From assembly GCA_022605405.1 (NCBI GenBank), contig JABYQQ010000018.1, positions 1,094,831 to 1,158,830 of the forward strand: a DNA stretch of 64,000 nucleotides, written 5' to 3'. The notes under the pieces are model-generated. The model saw nothing but the letters and a program-made list of their open reading frames with translations. It searched no databases and was not told where the DNA came from. Below are positions 34,590-46,824 of this stretch, piece by piece. This DNA is from Earliella scabrosa. Taxonomy: Eukaryota > Basidiomycota > Agaricomycetes > Polyporales > Polyporaceae. A program made the position numbers and the translations under genes. Each line of letters opens with the position of its first letter. The first letter of the stretch is position 1.

Positions 34590-35230
34590 TGCGCTGTTGG
34601 GACCTGGGACCGGGCGAGAAGATCGTACCATATTCGTACGCCGAGTGGCGTCTTACGCAGTTGAGGACGTTTGTAGCACGTCCGTGACCGACAGTCGGAA
34701 GTTCGTACCGTTTGTCTATCACGAGACGTTAGCAGTTCGGGGGGGGGAGGGGCAAGTTAGTACCACTGGCAGGCAATCATGGCACGTTCATACCGGAAAG
34801 TTTCTCCCATCTCAACATGCGCACCGGCTCGGTAGTACGAGGCCGTAAAAGTGACGAGGTTCGCTGCACCGCAGCAGGAAGTTGATACCAGGGAGGACTC
34901 GGAGGAGTCGCGGCGAGTATGTACCGCGCGGTGCATGCTGCAGCAGGAGAAAAGATAGGCGGATGTTTGTACCAGGCTAATAGGGCGGCCGAAAAGTCGG
35001 CACGGACCATGAAAGATCGTACCGCAAAGGGGCGCCGAGTAGGTAGTACCGCGCGCTCAGCTTCAAGTTTGATGCTGCAGAATAAGATAGCATGGAAGAA
35101 AAGTTAGTACCACCATAGGCGGCCGATAGAATCGTCCCACCATGAAAGATGGTACCTAGTACTTACCAGCCTCGGGTGGTCGCAAGGATGGAAAAGATCG
35201 TACCGCCAAGAGGCGCCGAGGGCAACCTAG
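34590..35230. repeat. Cluster of short AA(G)-TNGTACC words
   Basis: At least nine words such as gatcgtacc, gttcgtacc, gttagtacc and gatggtacc occur at irregular spacing of 20-110 bp, several next to gcggccgaaa/gcggccgata. It looks like degenerate dispersed repeats rather than coding DNA. Confidence 0.5.
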
Positions 35231-35536
35231 AGGCACGTAATCATTGGCCATGGGTTAGGGGCAACATGATTTGCGGTGATGAACTTGAAGCATAATGGGG
35301 TAGGATATGTGGGCATGTTGATTGCAACAGAGGTAACGGGCTGATACCTAACTGTTGACAACTAAAGATTTGTGGCACGAGCAAGTTGCGGGGACATTCT
35401 TTGAGTCAGATGAACACAGTAGCACTGATGGGTCAAGAGGCTGAATAAGCGGTGATAGGCGGGGGATGGTACTGGTACAATGTAGGCAGGAGTAATAGAC
35501 GAGAAAGTATGTACTTCGGAACTGAGTATCCTGATT

Positions 35537-37042
35537 GTGCGTGATCAAATACCTGTTGTGCCTAACTTTGCTATGACAGATTTTGCCTCACAAGGTCGTA
35601 CACGACCATACAATGTATGTGATTTGCAAAACTGCAAAACACATCAGTCTGTCTATACTTGCCTGTCTCGTGGATCAACACTGGAGGGGACGATTATTGT
35701 CCAATCATTTGACACTAGCAAGTTCACAGGTGGTATTTCTGGATCATTGAGACAAGAGTTCAGAGAGCTTGAACTGTTGGATGAAATAACCAAAATGAGA
35801 TACTTGGGTACCATATCCCCTAAAGTGCTGGGAATCACTAGAAATGAACTTATCCATTCATTCAGAAAGTGGAAAGGAGAATCCTTCATTCCCAATGAGA
35901 TGCATCAAGCATTACAGTGGACCAATGGAGATCCATTTCCCATAGATCCTCCAACAGACGATGCTCCATGGACCGTGATTAAAGAAAAAAATAAAACCCA
36001 TGAATCAACAGAACAGTCTCAAGAATCCAAGCGTCCCAAGCGCAACATGATGGCATTTGTTCCAGCACAAGGTTCACAGGTTCTGCGAAATGTAAATAAT
36101 GAGCAGCCTCGCACTGTAGAAAAACGCAAGCAGATAGAAGACTCAGAAATAGCCCAATCTCGCAGAACTAGAAAGAGACAGAAAACCACAATCTCTCCAA
36201 CTGGACACACTATGAGAGGATTTCCTTGGGATAGCGTAAATCACAGTTGTGCTTATGATAGTCTCCTGACCATACTGCTCTCAGTTTACTGCGACAACTA
36301 CAATATGTGGAAGGCTGAAATGAGTCAGCAAAGCAGTATTTTGTCACAGTTAGGAAGACTGTTTGAAGCAGCAACTAAGCCAAGACCGAGCATGACATTG
36401 ATTGAAGTGAGAGATTTCATACGTAACATGCTTGGAAGTAGAGATAGTTCAATTGGAATCAAAGGTAGCACACCAACAGATATATGCACTGTGGTACGTG
36501 CAATGCTTGCCACTGAACAACCATTGACTAGTCATTATAATAAATGTCGGGCTTGTGACTATAATACTCAAGCCGTTGAACAGTGCAGAGTCGCTTGGAT
36601 TTGTGATCAGTCATTCTGGAAAAATCACCCAGCAAAGCTAGGTATATATAAAGGAAAATCAATCTCAAAATGGATGCAAGCTCTAATGCTACAGAACGTT
36701 GAGGATCAATGTCCAACATGTCATCGGCATATGGTCAAAGTGGAGAACTACATAAATGCCCCTAATATATTTGCACTAATCATGACCACTACTGCAGTCA
36801 TTGAAACAAGCATCATATTGCCTGGAACGGATCAAATGTATCGTCTAGCTGGCATTATTTACTACCATGACTGCCATTTTGTGTGCAGAGTTATAGACAA
36901 AAGTGGACAAGTATGGTTCCATGATGGTGTTGAGAATGGTGATACAGCACTATACGAAGACAATATTGTCAATATTCCTATGAAAAAGCTTCAATGCAAG
37001 GGGAATTATGTCATGAGTATGCTACTATACACCAAAATGTAA
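35537..37042 (+). pseudogene. 5'-truncated helicase fused to USP-like protease domain
   Basis: An open frame of 501 codons begins mid-domain (first ATG at 35573). The N-terminal ~110 residues match the end of a Pif1/Helitron-like SF1 helicase: MTDFASQGRTRPYNV, then YTCLSRGSTLEGTI and the LRQEFRELELLDEIT tail. A basic, probably disordered linker follows. From about residue 227 the sequence looks like a C19 ubiquitin-protease domain: a Cys box with NHSCAYDSL (Cys238), CxxC pairs (CRAC, CPTC) of a zinc ribbon, and a His box with HDCHFV (His447) and WFHDG. The frame is AT-rich compared with its neighbours, which suggests a separate origin. I read it as the 3' end of a mobile element whose 5' part is lost. 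The protease half looks intact, so separate expression is possible. Confidence 0.6.
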
Positions 37043-37342
37043 TACATATCGTTGCCATCCCCTCTCCTCATCAATCGTCCCTGCCAGCAATGGCCCACTT
37101 CAAACCAAGTGGAGAGAGGCGGGAGTGCGACGCGCCGGCTGCGATCGAGAGGGGACGACCGAGCAGTCAGTGAGGCCCTCAATGTACATGTATGGTGACG
37201 GGGTACGAAAGCGCCCGGACCGATCGGACGTGGCAGCCGTCATGAGAGGGCCTGGTGCAAACTCGGTGCTCGAAGAGAAGAGAACGCCCTCCAGCTGGTT
37301 ACCAAAGATATAAGGCTCTTGGGACTACGATGACATCGCCCG

Positions 37343-37700
37343 TTAGATGGATTGGTCGGTGTGATCGCCTGCGAGACGACTCACGGAGGGCGCGTTGTAG
37401 TCAGGGCGCGAGTCAGAAATGCTGAGCGCAGGTGCGTGAAGAGACTTCGAGGACACGTTTGGTTTCCGACCGACGGAGTTGTAGGGACATGGCCGTTCGT
37501 AATAGCATTCGAGCGAACGGGACCGACAATTTTGGCACGTCTGGCCACCGGAGCACTGGATGGATGGGTCAACGAAAAATGTCCAAGGGATATAGTCACT
37601 AAACAGCACTTACATCCGCCAATCCCCGCCTTCCACAAGGTGCACATGAACCGGATATGACGTACAACGGAGCAGTTCTCCGGATACGGGTGGATGGTGG
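37343..37700 (-). pseudogene. Zn2Cys6 DNA-binding domain fragment
   Basis: Two exons (ending at 37614, and 37555-37343) join across a 58-nt intron (gtaagt...atccag) to give C-x2-C-x7-C-x5-C-x2-C-x6-C (SCAPC, then CSGGQTCQNCRSRSLEC). This is close to the fungal Zn(II)2Cys6 consensus, which usually has x6 in the first loop. Only about 45 residues follow before a stop; no middle homology domain is present. No start codon is seen in the first exon, so a 5' exon is missing or lost. The usual Lys/Arg pattern of the first loop is weak. Probably a truncated regulator gene. Confidence 0.4.
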
Positions 37701-38669
37701 CAGATTTCTCTACAGTGCAAACGTCAGCGCCGACAAGTGCCTGGATGTGGTTTGAAGGGACGGGAACCTGGATCATTGCGGCTACAAGTGCCACAGCCGG
37801 AAAGACAACCTAGTCGACTGCCACTCCGGGTGGACGACGCGCCAACATCAAGCCGTACCGTGCGGTTCGGCAAATATAGCCTACGTTGCACCAACAACAC
37901 TAGTGGCGTAGGCCCTGTTCTTGTGGAGCGGGAGAACCGGGCAACACAGGATGGGATCAAGGTCCACCGTGCTGCCGCCGAAGAGGTTTACCGCGACGTC
38001 TACGAACCACACCTGTAGTATCATCCGGAAATCGAAGACTATCAGTCAAGGAGCCGCACTGTTGGATCTTCGGTCGCGACGGAACTTACCTGCCAGTCGG
38101 ATTTCCGACAAACGCCGCAGGCGCTCCGCGCTTGGGGTAGACCTGACGTCGAAGACGGAGCGACGCTCGGTCAGGCGGCCTCCTTGGTATAACGAGTGCT
38201 CCGGTCTGCCGCTTCCCTTGATGACACGTGAATCACTGCGTTTGAGAGCGACGGAGGAATGGTCGCACATTGGACCGCTTGTGTCCGTCCTGCCGACTCG
38301 TCCACCTGTCCAGAGCGGCTCGTTTGGACGCTACGCCCTGTCGTCCACATACCGACATGCTTGCGCCCGATGGACGGGAAGTGGGTTGGGAAGGACCCTC
38401 GAACTTAAATGCCCAAAAGCCGGCGGAGATGCGTTTCCCCAGAGAACCACTTCGAGGTGGCGACAGGCCAGGCCGCAGCATCGAAGACAGAGCACCTATC
38501 CGAACTGCACACGGGCGGAACGTTACACGACAGGCGGAAGCCCTCCAGGGCTGCACGGTGCTTCGCTTCTCGCCATCCACCACGGCGGGGTCCTGAGTGT
38601 ATTAAAGTCTGCGGAGAACGAGTACAAGGAACCAGAGGAACCGCGAGAACGCAGCGGCTAACGTACAAT
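37701..38669. other. No confident gene
   Basis: Long frames are open on both strands, including 246 codons on the plus strand, but their composition is arbitrary (high Arg/Ser/Thr) and no intron signals or domains agree. I treat them as chance. Confidence 0.35.
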
Positions 38670-39692
38670 TCAACACCAGACCCGGAAGGGGATCTTCCAT
38701 ACATCGAACGGCGGAGGAAAATTTGGAGAAGGGGCGCACAGGGTGCAGAAGGGAAAATAAATGCGCAGGACGTCATAATAGGTGAACTCGGCAACCCCAT
38801 TGCCATATTCGAGATCACTTCTGGAATGCAGCGGGTCAGCGGAAGGAGTCTGGAACGCAGCGAATGAGCCTGCCTTCTTAACGTATGGCGCAACCAGCCG
38901 CCACCCCCTCTTAGTCCTGGTGATCGGTAGAAGAGGCGGTTCGTCGTCAACGCGCCGGCGGAAGTCCATGACCCAGGCATCGAAGTCCCCGAAATACAAC
39001 CAATCCCATAGCGAGCCTTCCATGAACACCTCCGTCCAGGTGTCCTCGCTCAATTCGAACCCTCGTTCAAGATACTTGGCTACAGCAAGCCGATCTTTCA
39101 ACGTTAGCGGGCCATCCTTGATGAGGCCTCGACGTGACAACGTGGCGTGCGGGAAACCACATGCGCAGCCGTCCGGAAAGATGAAGTTGGTGACGAGGGT
39201 GGACCAGAAGTAACGAAGGGGTGTCACAGGGGAGTGTACGATGCTACGAATGACATCGACGTTGCGGCCGGTGGTAGTGACGTAGCGGCGCACCACGCGA
39301 ATACCATCCTCTCCGTCGACGTGAGAACGTTCAGCGTCGCGAGGGCAATGGGTGAAGTTCAGGCCGCGTGGATCCTCGATAGCGGCGGTGAAGTCGAGGA
39401 AGGTTGTGTCGGGAACGTAGACATCCAAGTCACCAGGTACCCATTTCTCGTCCTCCAGGAAGAACTGTAGCGCAACGGACCCGGAGATGATAGCTTCGTG
39501 CTTGGTCAGCAAGGCACTAAAGCTTGCTGTATCGTGGACGAATGGGAACACTGCAGCGTTGAAGCGGTTCTTCAACACTGTGGACACGACGGTGAAGTAC
39601 GCGCGACTGGTTCGCCGCCAGTGAAGCAGGTCGAAGATGTCGCACTGATGGATAATCAAGACTATAACATCCACCGGAACCCTGTAGCGCAA
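38670..39692 (-). CDS. F-box/nucleotidyltransferase-like protein with kept GS...DxD
   Basis: A single 340-codon frame starting MRYRVPVDVIVLIIHQCD. Residues 3-45 fit an F-box (PVDVIVLIIHQCDIFDLLHWR, then TSR). At about 70-95, ISGSVALQFF followed by DLDVYVP fits the GS-x-AL ... D-x-D signature of Pol-beta-fold nucleotidyltransferases. A later block, FPDGCACGFPHATLSRRGL, is shared with the paralogues. Of the four copies in the window this is the only one with both GS and DxD, so it is the best candidate for an active fold; the substrate is unknown. It has no introns. It lies just upstream of another paralogue on the same strand (40555). Confidence 0.7.
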   Translation of the reverse strand: MRYRVPVDVIVLIIHQCDIFDLLHWRRTSRAYFTVVSTVLKNRFNAAVFPFVHDTASFSALLTKHEAIISGSVALQFFLEDEKWVPGDLDVYVPDTTFLDFTAAIEDPRGLNFTHCPRDAERSHVDGEDGIRVVRRYVTTTGRNVDVIRSIVHSPVTPLRYFWSTLVTNFIFPDGCACGFPHATLSRRGLIKDGPLTLKDRLAVAKYLERGFELSEDTWTEVFMEGSLWDWLYFGDFDAWVMDFRRRVDDEPPLLPITRTKRGWRLVAPYVKKAGSFAAFQTPSADPLHSRSDLEYGNGVAEFTYYDVLRIYFPFCTLCAPSPNFPPPFDVWKIPFRVWC

Positions 39693-40196
39693 CGTCTCAG
39701 GTGACGGAATGGAAGAGGCGGACTATATACGCACGTTACGGGCCCCACGAGGTTGTACGAGCCACAGGGAGGCAGGGAGCGACGAGCAGCGGTGCCTCCA
39801 CGAGTACGAGTCGAATGGATCGAGTCCAGGCACATCGTAAGTCTTTCTCGTGGGTGACAGTGACGGGATGAGATGCCGTACTCGAAGAGAAGACACGAGC
39901 ACTTTATAGTTAGGCAACTTAGACACTAGGGACCCATCGCCGACGGTTCGTGGCGAGGGATACAGGAGGTGGGGCTGAAACGAGTATGCCACGTCAGTGT
40001 CTAACGGAGGCGTACCGCTATCGTGTGGAGCGCCTGCGGCTCCCAGTTTGGTAGGCAGGAGTGGTTCCAGTGGCTCCACGAACACGGAGGATCCGTGCGG
40101 AGTGTCAGCTCAAGATTTTTGTCCACATAGCATTCCTTTTGCGCGGTACGGTGCAGACGTGGGGGCATCAAAACCCTCTACTCGGGACGAGCCACA

Positions 40197-40530
40197 CCTT
40201 CTGCCTCATGTCAACACCAGAACGGCTCCACTGCCAAAGGAGTGCGTTTCTCCTGGCACGTCCCCAGACAGATATCACCGTCCGCGGGGCTCACGTCGCT
40301 TAGCGCTCCGTGCGTGGAGATGACGCTCCAGTATGACCGACCAGTACGACAACAGTACGAGCTAGCTACACGTTCTGCCTCGTGTCAACACCCGAACGGC
40401 TCCACTGCCAAAGGAGTGCGTTTCTCCCGGCCCGTCGCCAGATACCAATGTCTGCAGGCTCACGTCGCTTACCGCACCGTGCGTGGAGATGACGGTTCAG
40501 TACGACAATAATATAGCGAACTAACCTACA
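40197..40530. repeat. ~178-bp direct duplication
   Basis: The stretch from ttctgcctcRtgtcaacacc to gtgcgtggagatgacg occurs at about 40197-40374 and 40375-40530, with few differences. It is non-coding as far as I can see, and sits between two F-box-like genes. Confidence 0.85.
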
Positions 40531-40554
40531 GGAGCGAACATCGCAAGGGTATCT

Positions 40555-41629
40555 TCAAAGGGGAACAGATTGGGAACGACTAATGTGCCGAACTTCCCGA
40601 GAAAACAAGGAGAACGGGAAGTCGCATCCCACGTCATCCCTATCACTTGGACACTCGGGTAAGACCGGATGAGGAACGATGACCATTGGCGCAGAGATCA
40701 GCGCGCCGTGTAGCAACTCGTCCGCTACAGCGCAGAACCGATCGCATCTCCGGCTAGACCATAGTCTCCAAAGTGCGCCGTGGCCATATGGCGCAACGCC
40801 TCGACTCCTCATCACCTCCCGGGACTCGGAAAAAGTGTCCATAAACACCACTAAGGACCCGCTGTCGCCAAAAAACCGGGCTTGATCAGGGCATATGAAC
40901 AGCTCGCGTAAGCAAGGGAATGTGTCCAAATTCCCGCTGCGGTGGGAGATATGTTTGTACCGAGGCCAGACGGAAGGGTGCAGCGCGAAGTCGAACTCGC
41001 GGCCGTGCATTCGATGCATGGTGATGAAGTCCTTATCTTCCATAGAGTCGACGCATAGGTCCGACATGAGCGCAAGCCGCCGCAAGGTGAGCATAGGGTA
41101 CGCACACCCGAAAGAATATTGGGTGACGAAGTTCATCAAACCGGTCGTCCACGTCCGACCAATAGGCGAAGACGCGCTAATGCAGTCGGCCTCGTAGACC
41201 CAAATGAACAGGCTGGTAGTGGTGAGGATGGGGGCGACATGGGAGACAGCGCGGTCGCTTGCAAAGGTATTCGTGGTTGGTAAGACATCCAGGATCATTG
41301 TGTGACGGGAAAGCTCGGTGGATAGGTCGAGGAGGTCGAGGAAGGAGTAGAACTCTGCGTCTCCCACGAAGACTTCCAGGCGAGCTGGAACGAACCCGGG
41401 GTCACGGAGAATATACAAGAGCGCGAACTCGCCTCCAATGACCCCGCGGCACTCCGTGAGTGCGTCAAGAAATTGGTCGATGCATTGCACGAAGACATTC
41501 AGCATGGTCCGGAGTGACCGCTTGAACGCCTCGGCAACGTAGAGGTAGTTTGTGCGGGAGGTTACCCTCCAGAGCAACAATGTCTCCAGGTCCATATGGT
41601 CAGTGAGGGCGGTCTGCACGCCGGTGGTG
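40555..41629 (-). CDS. F-box/nucleotidyltransferase-like protein, 5' exon unclear
   Basis: The main exon codes about 355 residues: TDHMDLETLLLWRVTSRTNY (F-box helices), then RGVIGGEFALLYILRDPGF...LEVFV and the block NFVTQYSFGCAYPMLTLRRLAL. These align with the copies at 38670 and 48425. No ATG precedes the F-box in this frame, and a cacacag acceptor with a ctgac branch-like site lies just upstream near 41630, so a short first exon is likely but not defined. The GS and DxD residues are changed (GGEFAL, LEVF), arguing against catalysis. Family role unknown; adaptor function through the F-box is inference. Confidence 0.65.
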
Positions 41630-41639
41630 TTACTGTGTG

Positions 41640-42740
41640 ATCGTCAGTGATAGTCGAGCTCAGGCTCTCAAGGGACAGATCCGTACAGCAAATCATAGAG
41701 AATTGTCTCCCGATTGCGATCACCGGTGTTGATGCTCGTCGCGGACTGCTCCGCCTGACGCGTTCTCCGGGACCGTTGTGATCTACAGCGTTACCACCGA
41801 GGTGTGAGCAGTGAGTCAACGGGGTAAGATGGACGTGCTACATACAACGGGGGTTCAGGTGGTGAAGAGCTCGGCTCCGAAGCACGGAGTGCAAACGGCA
41901 CGGTTTGCATAGTGTTGGAAAGTGAGTGTATGAAGCAGGCACCGATGGAAAGACTCGAACGGACAGTGTTAAGTCGCCTTTGTGCATGCAGAGTGCAGAG
42001 GGGTTTATTCTGAAAGTCACGGGCGCAAGCGTGTCAACTTGCAGCGGAGAATTTGGGGAGCGCGACCACAACGTTCCACCCGTCTCCATGCTTTCGCTCC
42101 ACAGATACCTGCTCAAGTACTTCCCTTAGCATCCGCAACTCCGAGGAGCGGTGTGGATGTTCGGTCCCAGGGAGCGGAGGAGCTATGTTTGCTCCCAGGA
42201 AACGGAGGAGCTATGTATGAACGACAGCGGAAAAAGATTGCGGATGTGACCAGAACCATGCCGAGTCGGGTCGAGTGGCGCCCGGTGCTACAGTGTGGTT
42301 CTGACCACAACCATCTCGAGTCGGCGCAGCGCCGTCCGAGTCGGTAAGTCAATTGGGTCCGGATGGTCTTGCCGAACAGGATGTGAATGGGGACGCAACA
42401 CTCTGGAGTTGGCGCAGCCGCGTTGATAGGTCAATTGGAGGAGCATGGTCGTGCCACAGTGGCGTCAAAGTTCGTGCCGCAGCAGAACAGTTAGATGGAA
42501 AGTTCCGGAATCTTCCGCGCCAATTCACCGGCAGCCAGACACGGCGCCTTACAATGTTCTCATATGTAACCAGGTCTTCCAACTTGATCTTACATCGCGC
42601 ACTGCATTCTCAGGACGTTGGAGCGTGCATGATAAGTCATATTTCTGTGCAGCAAAATTTACGTCTACCTTTGGTGTACTTTCATTGTAACATCTTGTGG
42701 AAATGTGATAATACACTGGTTCAACTAGCGGATAAATGAG
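41640..42740. other. Upstream of F-box gene, no gene assigned
   Basis: Likely holds the first exon and promoter of the minus-strand gene ending at 40555. Other open frames here (for example 42353-42739 plus) have no recognisable content. Confidence 0.3.
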
Positions 42741-45700
42741 TTCAAGTTCCCAGTTAGATGGGATAATGTTATGACATTAATTCATAACTTGGGCTTAACA
42801 AGGAGTATTATGGTGGGAAAATATCCGGTTGCATGGTGGGCCATTTTCCAGATGAATAGGAAGCAACCATCACACTGCCAAACTTGAAACACCAGCGGCT
42901 ATAGATCTAGAGCGGATAACATTGAATACTTAGAAGACAGAGGTCACCATAAGATAAATCTGAAGCTGAGAAGAACCATTGACTATGTCACCTTGCAGTA
43001 TTATCTAATTGTCACACCACATCATATCCAAGGATTCAGTTACATGTAAGCTTAGTAGTCAGTTGAACACTGTTACCAAGTAAGAAGTATAAGAAGTGAC
43101 CACCTATTCAGTCTTTCTGATTGTTGCTTCCATTAGCATTCTGAAAAATCAACTTGCCCCACTCGAGCAAGTAGGGCAAGTACAGTAACCCAGTCAAGTG
43201 CGAGCACTTGACCAAGCCATGTCGATCTCTTGAGCCAAGACATTCAACAAGTCCGAATAGTATAGCAAGCATAGATCAATATGTTTAACTCAGAGATGGG
43301 CCGGTTGAATATTGGCCCACACCTACACACTGAAGAAATAATCAAGTAGACCAGTAGCTACAGATTCTTGTGAGTGTGTTGTAATATAGTTTGAGAGCAT
43401 GTAGATAGTTGTATTTCTACTAAATACTTGTATCAGGAAATGCCAAGCTAATTATCCCGACTATACAGACCTAAGCGGAGTGATGGAGTAATGGAGGGGC
43501 CCCCCAATTATACAGAGACTTGAAACTCCGCCCAGTGCTCAGCGGAGACCATGTCTCAATCCGGAGACCGCTGTCTCCATCCATCTCGGTGCAAAGAATG
43601 CTGTCTCCGTTGTAGTCCAGAGGTACCTCTCAAGTTCGATTATGGTCGTTAATATATGTCTAGACCTGCCTTCTATCATACACAACTCTGAGAACAATGT
43701 GAAATCCTCAACCACCACTGTTACGGTCACTGGTGAAGTCCTGCAGGCAAGCAGCAGTATCCAGCATTTGTTGACACAATGTTTTTCTCTTTCACTTTCC
43801 TGTGAGAATAGCGCTAACTCTCTATGTATCTACCACATTATCCATGCCTTGCAATCCAGCCAGAGAAACACAACTCTTGGGCAATTCATTGCCTTCTTGT
43901 GGGCAGTCGATGTCTAGATATCCCGCGGTTCACCTGTCTCTGTTCCTCACAACAGTTCTGTGTAGGTGACCCAGCGCAGGATTGTAACTGTCAGTGATGC
44001 ATGATTAGATACATGCTTATGTTGACGCACCCACCTCTGAGCTTGTCAGAAACTCCGTACACTCTGGCAGGACTGCTGGCTTTAATCACACACTGGCGGT
44101 AAGTACTCTCTGAAACGTTCATAGTTCTAATGCATTTTCACCTAAATTACAGTCAGGACATATGTGTTGGGACATGGCACCATACTTACGCTGAGCATAT
44201 TGAGTCTCTACAGAACTATGTGACTACGATAGAGACAGACCACCCAGATAGAGACAGACTCTCCGAATGGAGACACACTGCTCTATTAGGCGCTGAGCGG
44301 AAGCATCTAATCTAGCTGAACAACGACAGAGCCACAGAGAGAGTGCTCTCCACCCGGAGATATCAGCATGTCTGATGTGATATAATGATATAGTGCATTC
44401 AGTGTGTTAGTAACTTTACCAAACAATGAGTCCTGGAGAGAGTATCGAAGCTCAGCAGATACCACCTCTTTCCAAGTGGTGGATGCTTTGTTGTGTGCAG
44501 ATAGATTTGAGCTCTCAACATTGCATATATCTTGGAACCAGGTAAAGTTGGTTGGTGCACTATCTGTGTCTTTGATTCCAACTTATTGCCATTTTCAGCA
44601 ACTACCAATAAGAAGAGCGGGACATGGCAAAATTGTTCAGATCTGGGGTGCTCTTATGATGATGGCTCAGAGTGGGCTTATTTCAAATTAAACTTCAGCC
44701 TAAGCTTCTTATAGAGTTAATATATATAATGCCACTTATCAACTTTCAGCACAAATTATAACACTCTTGTGCTGCAGAACTGAACAAGTTAGCATCCAAC
44801 TGGGTGCTGCTATATATATTAACGCTGACCAGATAGTAATTTGTGTGCCATGATACTATAATGCTATTCCAGAATCTGAGTCATGTTCTATAAGTGGCTA
44901 TGATACTGCTAGCATAAGCAGTCAGTAATTTTACGTGTCACTAAACTTTCAGTCAGACCATTTACTATCTTGCATTCTTAATTTTGTTCAACCGAAGAGA
45001 CGTAGCTAACATGGGATAAAAGTGCAGTTGAGAGGCACTATAAAACAGTCAGCTTACAGAGACACACTACTTCACTACGGGCACATGTGCTATAATATCA
45101 GAAATTCCTGTGTAAAGACATCTCAACAATAGACATTCTGTGTTATTATCTGTGGGCCATTCATGTACATTTCTGAGCCACTAATTTCTGGCAAACTCTA
45201 GCACATTTTCTTCTTGACCCAAAGCTAGGCTCATAGGCTGGACTTAAACTTTTAAGATTTCAACCATGGGCTTTATAAGCTCTGCACTACTCATCGGCAT
45301 AAATTTGAAATCTACGATAGACACTAATTGGTCTTAGAACATCCAACTTACGGCTGTTCTCAAAAAGAAGTAAAAATCACAAATGCCAGCTTGATGTATG
45401 TTTCAATATTCCAACTGATCTTCTGAGCTATCTTCCACTCCATAGATGCTGATATCTCCACGCTCAATGCACTAATCTCCTTGATACTGTGCCATCCACA
45501 TATTCCAAATGAATTAGGAAAAAATCGAATAATACTTACATTGTTCTGCTTGCAGTCTGTTGCTCGAGGCACTAACTCTGGCAGGATGAAACACGAAAGA
45601 AAGGGTGCCTAAATATAAAAGACTGGTTGAAAGATATCCTTGAAAGATGCCTGTGAGCTGTCGGAACACAGTGTGAAAAAAGTGAAGTCCGATGCTTTTT

Positions 45701-46820
45701 GAGAGTAGCTGTAAGCTACTTAAATCTCTGAAACTGACTTTCTCTCCTGTATAAGGCAATAAGTCACTCTGCATCAGAAACTCTGCATACTGCTAATAGC
45801 TCTACAGTAGAGACAGTAGCACAGCTCAGCACTGTCAGGGTGGTAGCATGGTGAATTACCACCCACACTTATACATTTTCCATTTAGAGTTGGTCTCAAT
45901 TATCATAGATAGTCACTAACTATTGGTACGTGCTCAGATTGAGCCGCCAGGAGTCTCTGCAGCAACAGAGAGAGATGCATTAGCACCTTTAGTACTACTA
46001 GCGCTCTTCAAACTTACTCACGTGAGAACACTAGGACACTAGGTCGAGTTCTCTATTTATTGTCTTATATAAGACAGTCACACTACTATGTACAATTCAG
46101 ACGAAGTACACTTTGCTCGTGTTGAACGACCCAGGGAGAACTTAGAAGAGCCAGGTACTCAGAGTGTCCAGACTCAAAGTCTATCACACTACTGTTAGCA
46201 ACACTCTCACAGAAAATATATCTTCTGTACAAACATCATCTAGATAATACCACACATCCTGAAAAAAACCATATAGTAGCCAGAAACTATTGTGTTATTG
46301 TCACATCTACTATCCATCTTTTCGTTGATTTATATATTATCATTGGGCAAAAGCAGCATTTGTACACACGACAGCATCATGATACATGCTTAGATCTGCA
46401 CTTGTAGTCCAAAATGTCCGGTTGGAACTATGGGCCTTATAACAGACGCCGGTCACCACACTGTCGTCCAATATCTAACCATCTGCTGACAGGTAACTTC
46501 TCATCTGGTTTCCCAGGCCCCCAGTGAACCTCTGAGTGCATCAATCACAGATCACATCTTGACGTAATGTGTTTAATTTGTACTAATGAATTTCCACAAA
46601 CAGAAACTTCTTTATTAATGTGATCGAATGTTCTGGAAGACAAGTGGCGTGTATGAAGTGCTTCAATTTAGAAGTTGCAGCATTCTGGACCTTTGACGTC
46701 ATTATGACGTATGTGTCTAATTGTCTATATTAGAGCCAGTGGGTGCCAAAATTCCTCCAGCTCTCTCACCACTCTCCGTCGACATTTCTACATTGAGTCA
46801 ATTCTTCATCCTTAACTCTC
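42740..46820. other. AT-rich, gene-poor block
   Basis: About 4 kb clearly richer in A and T than its surroundings, with only short frames. A patch at 43470-43620 has repeated ctccg/cggag and gtctcc words that may be a remnant inverted-repeat element. The plus frame 44404-44691 and the minus frame 45514-45774 read somewhat like protein but have no domain. I infer decayed transposon DNA. The block ends just before the MYND gene. Confidence 0.4.
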
Positions 46821-46824
46821 TTCG

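Noticed and set aside
37700..37760. KCLDV-like words suggesting a ricin-type lectin
   Set aside because: Only one short word matches, a stop follows at once, and no QxW repeats are present.
37921..38661. 246-codon plus-strand frame as a gene
   Set aside because: Arg/Ser/Thr-rich arbitrary composition, frames also open on the minus strand, no domain and no partner exon.
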